In this document: positions 8,034 to 13,082 of the stretch, in pieces
Position numbering within the stretch: position 1 is the stretch's first letter
Layout of the letters: every line of letters begins with the position of its first letter
DNA from: an uncultured Enterococcus sp.
GTDB lineage: Bacteria; Bacillota; Bacilli; Lactobacillales; Enterococcaceae
Reading direction: 5' to 3'
NCBI GenBank assembly: GCA_946409145.1
Contig: CAMJVA010000022.1
Coordinates: forward strand, 1-13,082
Length of the DNA: 13,082 nucleotides
Translations under genes and position numbers: made by a program
The notes under the pieces: generated by a model
Told to the model about the DNA's origin: nothing
Databases searched by the model: none
Seen by the model: the letters and a program-made list of their open reading frames with translations, nothing else

Positions 8034-9555
8034 TTGCTGCCCTCTTTTCTAAAAATTGTAAAAAGGAAAATAATGTTTTTAAGCCAAAGTTTCCTTTTCC
8101 TAAACTTTCTTCATTTAATAAGCGTTCAAAAAGTCGCTCTTGTAAAAGTTTAAACGGTGTTTTTCCTTCAAGGGCCACTCTTTCTGCTGGAAGTTCTTTG
8201 CTTTTTAAAATCAATTCTACTAATTCATCTAAAGTATAATAAACATTAGGCAATACAGAAAAATATCGTCCCAAAAGCTCCAAGGCCGCCATACCTAAAT
8301 TCATAGGAGAAACTTCTTTTTGATAAAGGCGTTTTAAATCTTCGTAAGCTTCTTGGTTCACTTCATTTTGTTTTAAAAATTCTTGAGCTAGGGCAAATTG
8401 CTCTTTTAAAAAATCATTTTGAAACGTGTACCAATATCCTGTAGCTAATCCCAAAGCTTTTTGCCCTTCTAAATAGCCTAAGGTCATATTGCCTTTAGCT
8501 GTGAGACCGTCAAAATATAATATTTCTCCTAAAGCCCAAGGGGTTTTTAAAAAGATTTCGCAAGTGTCTTTAGGGAAAGTAACATTTTTAATAATTCCTG
8601 GCCCTTTAGCATCAATGGTCACTAAAAGTTGCGCTTGATTTTTTAAGGCCACATCTTGAGGAAGATTATTTTTATACCCACCGTCCATATAATTTTGTCC
8701 TTGAATAGTAGTTAAAGACATGCCTGGAAAAAAAGAAGCAGAAGCAATGAGCCAGTCGGCCACTTCATCTTCTGGGACTTCTTTTAAATTCACGACCACT
8801 TCTTTTAATTGAGGTACCATGGTAGTAATTACAAAAAAATCAGTGTCACTTTCTTGGATTTTTTTCACATCCATATACTCCCCAATTAATTTTTTCAAAG
8901 GAGCCGAAGAAATCCCCACATTTAAAAGAGCTTTTTTTAAAAAATCTGCTCGGTAAGTAAAGGCCTCATTCATTTCTTCATTAAAATCAATAATTTGTCC
9001 TGTTTGAATGGTTTCCCATAAGTTTTGGGCCCCTGGTAAATTATCTTGTAAAATCAGCCCGCCGTTTAAGCCTCCTACAGACGTTCCACAAATCACATTA
9101 AAAGTAAAACCTGCTTCATGAAAAGCTTGATACACACCGATTTCATAAGAACCTCTGGCCCCACCGCCTCCTAACACTAAGGCAGTTTTTGTTTCAGGAA
9201 TAAAAACATCCCCATTAAAAAAACTTCTCCCTTTTCCTAAAGAAATTTTTTTAACCTGGTGCTTGCGACCAATTTTCAAAAATTCATCTTTTAAATCTTG
9301 TTTACTAAATGCAGCCTCCCGAGAAAATAACAGTCCACTTAAGGTTAACTCTTCATTTTTTTCAAAGGTGCCTAAAGCCACTAATTGTCCTTTAAAATAA
9401 AAACCATATGTTAAAATATCTAAAGTCAGTAAACTTTTCAAAAAGTATTTTTTTCCATTAGATACTTGATCAAAAAAGTCCACTGGTAAATAACACTCTT
9501 TAAAAAAACGAGTCAGTACATTATAATCATCAATAGTAAGTTGTCTATTTTCCAT
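8023..9555 (-). CDS. Patatin-like phospholipase with GNAT-like N-terminal extension
   Basis: The protein has 510 residues. The patatin domain starts near residue 122 and has the oxyanion hole GGGGARGS (129-136), the nucleophile elbow GTSVGG (Ser159) and the catalytic Asp of MDGGYKNNLP (Asp291), so a Ser-Asp lipid acyl hydrolase should be active. The substrate is unknown. Residues 1-115 are unusual: YGFYFKGQLVALGTFEKNEELTLSGLLFS followed by a helix and strand resembles part of an acetyltransferase (GNAT) fold without the acetyl-CoA loop; this is inference. The C-terminal 200 residues look helical. No signal peptide or membrane helix is seen, so it is probably cytoplasmic. I chose ATG at 9555 because a TTG five codons upstream lies inside the GGAGGG ribosome site. 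The end overlaps the ydbC-type gene. Confidence 0.88.
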   Translation of the reverse strand: MENRQLTIDDYNVLTRFFKECYLPVDFFDQVSNGKKYFLKSLLTLDILTYGFYFKGQLVALGTFEKNEELTLSGLLFSREAAFSKQDLKDEFLKIGRKHQVKKISLGKGRSFFNGDVFIPETKTALVLGGGGARGSYEIGVYQAFHEAGFTFNVICGTSVGGLNGGLILQDNLPGAQNLWETIQTGQIIDFNEEMNEAFTYRADFLKKALLNVGISSAPLKKLIGEYMDVKKIQESDTDFFVITTMVPQLKEVVVNLKEVPEDEVADWLIASASFFPGMSLTTIQGQNYMDGGYKNNLPQDVALKNQAQLLVTIDAKGPGIIKNVTFPKDTCEIFLKTPWALGEILYFDGLTAKGNMTLGYLEGQKALGLATGYWYTFQNDFLKEQFALAQEFLKQNEVNQEAYEDLKRLYQKEVSPMNLGMAALELLGRYFSVLPNVYYTLDELVELILKSKELPAERVALEGKTPFKLLQERLFERLLNEESLGKGNFGLKTLFSFLQFLEKRAANEK

Positions 9556-9574
9556 TATCTTCCCTCCCAACTCT

Positions 9575-9583
9575 AGTATAGCA
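9575..9583 (-). promoter_or_regulatory. Extended -10 promoter of the patatin gene
   Basis: On the minus strand TGC-TATACT is an extended -10 box (TGn then 5 of 6 matches to TATAAT). No good -35 box lies 16-18 bases upstream, which is typical of extended -10 promoters. Transcription would begin near 9568, just before the GGAGGG ribosome site, which also supports the ATG at 9555 as start. It fires away from the plus-strand promoter about 50 bases to the right. Confidence 0.55.
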
Positions 9584-9607
9584 AAGATTTAAAAAATCGT
9601 TTCACGA

Positions 9608-9627
9608 TACATTTTAAAAAAAATGTA
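9608..9627. repeat. Perfect inverted repeat in the divergent promoter region
   Basis: The arms TACATTTT (9608-9615) and AAAATGTA (9620-9627) flank AAAA, giving a 20-base perfect palindrome with a 4-base centre. It sits between the -10 box of the patatin gene and the putative -10 of the plus-strand small genes, overlapping the latter's spacer. A smaller repeat ATCGT-TTC-ACGAT (9596-9608) abuts it. The placement fits an operator for a dimeric regulator acting on one or both promoters. No regulator gene for it is identified in the window. Chance in AT-rich DNA cannot be excluded. Confidence 0.5.
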
Positions 9628-9628
9628 A

Positions 9629-9634
9629 TACAAT
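9629..9634 (+). promoter_or_regulatory. Putative -10 box of the plus-strand small-gene pair
   Basis: TACAAT matches the -10 consensus at 5 of 6 positions and lies 32 bases before the start codon at 9667. The hexamer 17 bases upstream (GATACA, 9606-9611) matches the -35 consensus at only 3 of 6 positions and overlaps the inverted repeat, so the promoter may be weak or regulated. Confidence 0.4.
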
Positions 9635-9666
9635 TAATGAGTAAACAATTATAAGGAGGAATAATT

Positions 9667-9906
9667 ATGTTTTCTATGAAAGAAGAAGAATTTTTCGAAA
9701 AATATTTATCTCACGTGGTAAAAGAAGACAAGGCTGAAGAAGCAAAAGAAGCTGTAGCAAAATTATTTGCCCAAATTAACACTAAAGATGGGGACCTTAA
9801 ACAAATTGTTGCCACCGAAATTCCTGGCATTCTCAGCTACATTAAACCAGAATTTGTTGCTGACACTAAAAAAACTTTAGACCAATGGATTAAAGACAAA
9901 GCGTAA
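9667..9906 (+). CDS. Small acidic protein of unknown function
   Basis: I do not recognise this 79-residue protein. It starts MFSMKEEEFFEKYLSHVV and is rich in Glu, Asp, Lys and Ala with few helix breakers, so it is probably mostly alpha-helical and soluble. Acidic residues slightly exceed basic ones. There is no signal peptide, membrane segment or cysteine. The start is well supported by AAGGAGG seven bases before the ATG; a second ATG three codons later is less likely. It is the first gene of a two-gene plus-strand unit in an otherwise minus-strand region, 37 bases before the next gene, and has a divergent promoter shared with the patatin gene. Coding is likely because of the strong ribosome site and base composition like its neighbours. 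Function: unknown. Confidence 0.75.
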   Translation: MFSMKEEEFFEKYLSHVVKEDKAEEAKEAVAKLFAQINTKDGDLKQIVATEIPGILSYIKPEFVADTKKTLDQWIKDKA

Positions 9907-9943
9907 ATTTTAAAAAGGATAAATTTCAAAGGAGGCGTAACTA

Positions 9944-10291
9944 ATGGAGACAAATAAAACTGTTAAAAAGTTGAAAAACTTTATTAGTGCCACTTCTAAG
10001 GAGTTTTTCACAGCACTATTAGAAGACGATCCAAAAGAAAAAAAAGAACAAGAAATCATTTTTCAAAAAATCACTCGTGGAAAGGATAACCAAAATTTAG
10101 TGGTTTTACACGTGATCAATGAAAAAGAAATTCGTTCCTTTTCAGGTTTTATTTTAAAAGTAACGAAAGAAACTATTCTTTTAAAACCTTTAGATGAAAA
10201 GTCTTCTTTAAAGCTCATTCAAGTAAAGAACATTAAAAAAGTATCCATGCTTGAAACAGTCACTGAGCAGAAAAAACGTCAATTAATTTAA
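9944..10291 (+). CDS. Small basic protein of unknown function, possible YolD-like beta barrel
   Basis: This 115-residue protein is Lys-rich and is not one I can name. An N-terminal helical part (residues 1-45, METNKTVKKLKNFISATSKEF, then an acidic/basic stretch LEDDPKEKKEQE) precedes a strand-rich segment at about 52-105 (LVVLHVIN, IRSFSGFILKVTKETILLKPLD, SSLKLIQVKNIKKVSML). The pattern of short strands ending in I-x-K-V-S-M-L recalls YolD-like and other small SH3-type barrels; this is a weak shape resemblance, not a family hit. The start ATG has AAAGGAGG at good spacing. It is the second gene of the plus-strand pair and is followed 10 bases after its stop by a strong hairpin. No signal peptide or membrane segment. 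Confidence 0.75.
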   Translation: METNKTVKKLKNFISATSKEFFTALLEDDPKEKKEQEIIFQKITRGKDNQNLVVLHVINEKEIRSFSGFILKVTKETILLKPLDEKSSLKLIQVKNIKKVSMLETVTEQKKRQLI

Positions 10292-10301
10292 TTAAGAATT
10301 T

Positions 10302-10329
10302 AGGGAGTGGGACAAATGTCCTACTCCCT
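10302..10329. terminator. Two-sided terminator between the plus-strand pair and pnp
   Basis: The arms AGGGAGTGGGAC (10302-10313) and GTCCTACTCCCT (10318-10329) form 12 base pairs, with one G-T wobble, around an AAAT loop. AT-rich sequence follows on both sides (TTAAATTTT to the right and AAATTCTTAATT on the other strand). It lies 10 bases after the plus-strand gene and 48 bases after pnp on the minus strand, so it can end both convergent transcripts. The GGGAGTGGGAC form is common at gene ends in Enterococcaceae. Confidence 0.85.
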
Positions 10330-10376
10330 TAAATTTTATAAAAATAGTGTGCTTTAATGAGTAAACTTATATAAAA

Positions 10377-12497
10377 TTATTTTTTATCTTCTTTGCTTTC
10401 ATCTTTCAATAAAGCTTTTCTAGATAAGTTCACTCGACCTTGTTTGTCGATTTCAGTGACTTTCACTAAGATTTCATCCCCTAGTTTTACCACGTCTTCC
10501 ACATTGTTCACTCGTTCATTTGCTAATTGAGAAATATGAACTAAGCCGTCTTTTCCTTTAATTAAGTTAACAAAGGCACCGAATTTTTCAATTCGAACGA
10601 CTTTACCCATGTAAACTTCCCCAACTTTAACTTCTTTAGTTAAGTCTTCAATCATTTGAATAGCTTTTTTAATCATTTCAGCATCAGCAGAAGCAATAGA
10701 AACTTTACCGTCTTGGTCAATGTCGATTTTAACTCCAGTGGCGTCAATAATGCCATTGATTGTTTCGCCACCTTTACCAATGACTGTTTTGATTTTATCA
10801 GGTTTAATCATAATCATTTCAATTTTTGGTGCGTATGGAGATAATTCTTTTCTTGGTTCAGGTAAAGTAGAAGTTAATTCAGCTAAAATTTCCATCCGGG
10901 CTTTTTTCGCTTGAGCTAAAGCTTCTTTTAGGATTTGTTCAGTAATTCCGTCAATTTTAATATCCATTTGTAAAGCAGTAATGCCGTCTTTGGTTCCGGC
11001 TACTTTAAAGTCCATGTCTCCAAGGTGATCTTCTAGACCTTGAATATCTGTTAAAATCGTATAATTTTCTCCATCAGAAACAAGTCCCATGGCAATACCG
11101 GCAACAGGGGCTTTAATTGGCACACCTGCATCCATTAAAGCTAAGGTTCCAGCACAAATACTTGCTTGAGAAGAAGAACCGTTAGATTCTAACACTTCTG
11201 CCACTAAACGAATGGTGTAAGGAAATTCTTCTTCAGAAGGAATCACTTGGAAAAGTGCTCTTTCACCTAGTGCCCCGTGTCCGATTTCTCTTCGTCCAGG
11301 ACTTCCAGCTCTTCCTGTTGACCCTACAGAAAATTGAGGGAAATTATAATGGTGAATGAAACGTTTAGAATCTTCCACTCCAAGTCCATCAATAATTTGG
11401 TGTTCTCCTAGTGGTGCTAAAGTACAAATAGATAAGGCTTGAGTTTGTCCTCTGGTAAATAAACCAGAACCATGAACCCGTGGTAAAATACCTGTTTCAG
11501 AAGATAAAGGACGGATTTCATCCACTTTTCGACCATCAGGACGAATTTTATCAATGGTGATTAATTCTCTAACCACATCTTTTTCTAAATCTTCTGCTAG
11601 TTGATTAATTTCTTTTAAAATTTCTTCAGCATCTTCATCGCCAAAAACTTTAATCGCATAATCTTCTTTTAGTTGTGCTTTAACTTTTTCAATATTATCT
11701 TCTCTGGCTAATTTTTCTTCTGTTAAAACCGCTGTTTTCATTGTTTGATAATATTTGTTGTAAACTTCTTCTTTTAATTCTGGATTTACTTGAAGTAAAG
11801 CAATATCCATTTTTTCTTTACCTACAGCGTTAATCACTTCTTCTTCAAAAGCGCACATTTCTTGAATAGCAGAATGACCAAACATTAAAGCTTCTAACAT
11901 AGCTTCTTCAGAAACTTCTTTGGCGCCACTTTCTACCATGTTAATGGCGTCTTTTGTCCCAGCTACAGTTAATTGAATATCAATTTGTTCTCTTTGTTCT
12001 ACTGTTGGGTTTAAAATATATTCATCCCCAATGCGACCCACTTCCACTCCAGCAATAGGACCATTAAATGGAATATCAGAAATGCCTAAAGCTAAAGAAG
12101 AACCAAGCATAGCAGCCATTGCTGGAGAACAGTCTTGTTCTACAGACATTACAATATTGGTTACTTGGACTTCATTTCTAAAACCATCAGCAAACATTGG
12201 ACGAATTGGACGGTCAATTAAGCGAGCGGTTAAAGTAGCTTCTGTACTTGGACGACCTTCTCGTTTAATGAATCCTCCAGGAATTTTTCCTACAGCATAC
12301 ATTTTTTCTTCGTAGTTAATGGTTAATGGGAAAAAGTCCCCATCTCTTGCTTCTTTTGAAGCCACAGCCGCTGATAAAACTACTGTGTCACCGTAGCGAA
12401 CAAGAACTGCACCATTAGCTTGTTTGGCTAATTGACCAACTTCAACTTCAAGAGTGCGTCCACCCCAAGTTGTTTTAAAAACTTGTTTTTCTGACAT
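10377..12497 (-). CDS. pnp: Polyribonucleotide nucleotidyltransferase PNPase
   Basis: PNPase degrades RNA from the 3' end using phosphate, releasing nucleoside diphosphates, and works with other RNA-decay enzymes in the degradosome. The 706 residues match the family and all domains are present. The first RNase PH domain (from about residue 5) includes FFPLTINYEEKMYAVGKIPGGFIKREGRPS. An all-helical linker occupies about 240-310. The second, catalytic RNase PH domain (from about 320) has RVHGSGLFTRGQTQAL (near 347), GSTGRAGSPGRREIGHGALGERAL and the acidic site DHLGDMDFKVAGTKDGITALQMDIK (near 489). The KH domain has the loop IGKGGETING (near 578), and the S1 domain runs from about 623 to 690 (VGEVYMGKVVRIEKFGAFVNL). 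The start ATG has AAAGGAG. It follows rpsO, the usual order in bacteria. Confidence 0.98.
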   Translation of the reverse strand: MSEKQVFKTTWGGRTLEVEVGQLAKQANGAVLVRYGDTVVLSAAVASKEARDGDFFPLTINYEEKMYAVGKIPGGFIKREGRPSTEATLTARLIDRPIRPMFADGFRNEVQVTNIVMSVEQDCSPAMAAMLGSSLALGISDIPFNGPIAGVEVGRIGDEYILNPTVEQREQIDIQLTVAGTKDAINMVESGAKEVSEEAMLEALMFGHSAIQEMCAFEEEVINAVGKEKMDIALLQVNPELKEEVYNKYYQTMKTAVLTEEKLAREDNIEKVKAQLKEDYAIKVFGDEDAEEILKEINQLAEDLEKDVVRELITIDKIRPDGRKVDEIRPLSSETGILPRVHGSGLFTRGQTQALSICTLAPLGEHQIIDGLGVEDSKRFIHHYNFPQFSVGSTGRAGSPGRREIGHGALGERALFQVIPSEEEFPYTIRLVAEVLESNGSSSQASICAGTLALMDAGVPIKAPVAGIAMGLVSDGENYTILTDIQGLEDHLGDMDFKVAGTKDGITALQMDIKIDGITEQILKEALAQAKKARMEILAELTSTLPEPRKELSPYAPKIEMIMIKPDKIKTVIGKGGETINGIIDATGVKIDIDQDGKVSIASADAEMIKKAIQMIEDLTKEVKVGEVYMGKVVRIEKFGAFVNLIKGKDGLVHISQLANERVNNVEDVVKLGDEILVKVTEIDKQGRVNLSRKALLKDESKEDKK

Positions 12498-12526
12498 AAT
12501 AAACTCCTTTTTTTGTCAAATGGGCT

Positions 12527-12555
12527 ACTAAACAAAAGACAAAAGCTTTAATCAA
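12527..12555 (-). promoter_or_regulatory. Possible pnp promoter
   Basis: On the minus strand TTGATT (12550-12555) and TTTAGT (12527-12532) are 17 bases apart, each matching consensus at 4 of 6 positions. Transcription would begin about 23 bases before the pnp ATG. A competing candidate is a perfect TATAAT (12648-12653, minus strand) right after the rpsO terminator, which lacks a good -35 box and would give a leader of about 140 bases. Which of the two is used cannot be told from sequence. Confidence 0.35.
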
Positions 12556-12661
12556 CAGACTGTAAAAAAATTTTACTTATTAAAAAAGCTGCTCTCCTTT
12601 GCATAGTAGTGGACCTTTGACGTTTTTATTTTAAATTTTAAAAAATAATTATAAATAGTAA

Positions 12662-12691
12662 GAAAGCGAGATTCCAAAGAACCTCACTTTC
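12662..12691 (-). terminator. rpsO terminator
   Basis: Arms of 13 bases (12662-12674 and 12679-12691), including two G-T wobbles, enclose a 4-base loop. On the minus strand the hairpin starts 9 bases after the rpsO stop codon and is followed by TTACTATTTATAATTATTTTTT-type T-rich sequence (positions 12661 down to about 12640). This is a good intrinsic terminator, so pnp transcription either reads through it or uses its own promoter. Confidence 0.8.
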
Positions 12692-12700
12692 CTTTTTTCA

Positions 12701-12970
12701 TTAACGGCGTAAGCCTAAACGTTGGATTAATTCCCGGTAACGTTGAACGTCAGTTTTACGTAAGTAAGCTAACAAGTTACGACGGTGTCCAATTTTTTTG
12801 AACAAACCACGTTGAGAATGATGATCTTTTTTGTGTGTTTGGAAATGTTCATTTAAATGATTAATTTCCCAAGTTAACACTGCGATTTGTACTTCTGGAG
12901 AACCAGTATCTCCTTCATGACGAGCGTATTCAGTCATGATTTCGTTTTTCTTTTCGTTAGAAATTGCCAT
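12701..12970 (-). CDS. rpsO: 30S ribosomal protein S15
   Basis: S15 binds the central domain of 16S rRNA at a three-way junction and is an early assembly protein of the small subunit. The 89 residues and the sequence are typical of Firmicutes: MAISNEKKNEIMTEYARHEGDTGSPEVQIAVLTWEINHLNEHF, then HKKDHHSQRGLFKKIGHRRNLLAYLRKTDVQRYRELIQRLGLRR. The RNA-binding residues of the HKKDHHSxRGL and GHRRNLLAYL segments are present. A GTG three codons upstream could extend the frame, but it lies inside the GAGGTG ribosome site, and the family starts at MAIS, so ATG at 12970 is the start. It is followed by a terminator and then pnp. The leader upstream is structured and may bind S15 for feedback control. Confidence 0.97.
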   Translation of the reverse strand: MAISNEKKNEIMTEYARHEGDTGSPEVQIAVLTWEINHLNEHFQTHKKDHHSQRGLFKKIGHRRNLLAYLRKTDVQRYRELIQRLGLRR

Positions 12971-13061
12971 GTTTTTCACCTCTTCTTTTTTCTTGCCTGA
13001 AACTGAGTAAAACGTTGGTGATTCGTCAAACCAAGTAACAGGTGCATGAATATTTCATACA
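12971..13061 (-). promoter_or_regulatory. Candidate autoregulatory leader of rpsO
   Basis: The rpsO leader on the minus strand can fold. An 8-base-pair hairpin with a 3-base loop and one T-G pair lies at 13043-13061. A second helix pairs CCTG (13039-13042) with CAGG (12998-13001) and ACT (13034-13036) with AGT (13004-13006), enclosing TTGGT...ACCAA (13016-13035). In addition CACCT (13040-13044) can pair with the AGGTG of the ribosome site (12977-12981), an alternative that would hide it. S15 is known to repress its own mRNA through leader structures in several bacteria, which differ in shape. This one is inferred by eye and its upstream end may lie outside the window. Confidence 0.4.
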
Positions 13062-13082
13062 TGTTGACTTTACAGGAATTTT

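Noticed and set aside
9556..9570. TTG start for the patatin gene, adding five residues
   Set aside because: The extra codons are the GGAGGG ribosome site for the ATG at 9555, and the probable transcript start lies at about the same place.
12031..12315. 94-codon plus-strand frame opposite pnp
   Set aside because: It lies entirely within the strongly conserved pnp coding sequence, has no ribosome site and no recognisable protein features.
12535..12610. Short minus-strand frame starting MQRRAAFLISK in the rpsO-pnp gap
   Set aside because: It has about 18 codons and no ribosome site before its ATG.
12971..12979. GTG start for rpsO, adding three residues
   Set aside because: The GTG is part of the GAGGTG ribosome site, and S15 proteins start at MAIS.
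13064..13069. TTGACT on the plus strand at the right edge as a -35 box
   Set aside because: No -10 box or gene for it is within the window, so a single hexamer is not enough.

Overview
The window is chromosomal core DNA from a low-GC Gram-positive bacterium. The gene content and order point to Lactobacillales, most likely Enterococcaceae (Enterococcus, Vagococcus or Tetragenococcus type). The clues are AT-rich coding DNA, strong AAGGAGG ribosome sites, the order gmk-rpoZ-priA-def-fmt-rsmB-stp-prkC, a YdbC-type PC4-like protein, and GGGAGTGGGAC and GGCTGAGAC terminator hairpins. The family placement is inference; no rRNA or other phylogenetic marker is present.

Almost everything is read from the minus strand, so transcription runs from high to low coordinates. 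At the right edge, rpsO (12701-12970) has a structured leader and its own terminator, followed by pnp (10377-12497). Next comes the only plus-strand block: two small genes of unknown function (9667-9906 and 9944-10291). They are divergent from a patatin-like lipase gene and convergent with pnp, with a two-sided terminator hairpin at 10302-10329. On the minus strand the patatin gene (8023-9555) overlaps a ydbC-type ssDNA-binding gene (7806-8033). A hairpin and a probable promoter then precede the long gmk operon (7680 down to 1): gmk, rpoZ, a hairpin terminator or attenuator, priA, def, fmt, rsmB, stp and prkC. prkC is cut by the window edge, leaving its kinase domain.

The gmk operon joins nucleotide supply (Gmk), RNA polymerase assembly (omega), replication restart (PriA), initiator-tRNA formylation and deformylation (Fmt, Def), 16S rRNA methylation (RsmB) and an antagonistic phosphatase/kinase signalling pair (Stp/PrkC). 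Most junctions are overlaps or gaps under 20 bases, which suggests translational coupling. rpsO and pnp are translation and RNA-decay genes.

Most of the window is conserved housekeeping sequence. The less ordinary parts are the plus-strand two-gene cassette with a perfect inverted repeat in its promoter region, the patatin protein with a GNAT-like N-terminal extension coupled to a PC4-like protein, a deformylase with an altered motif 1, and the leader regions of rpsO and pnp. No mobile element, CRISPR array, tRNA or rRNA was seen, and no gene-free stretch exceeds about 200 bases. Three start codons were moved from the longest possible reading frame to a better supported ATG: the patatin gene, rpsO and fmt.
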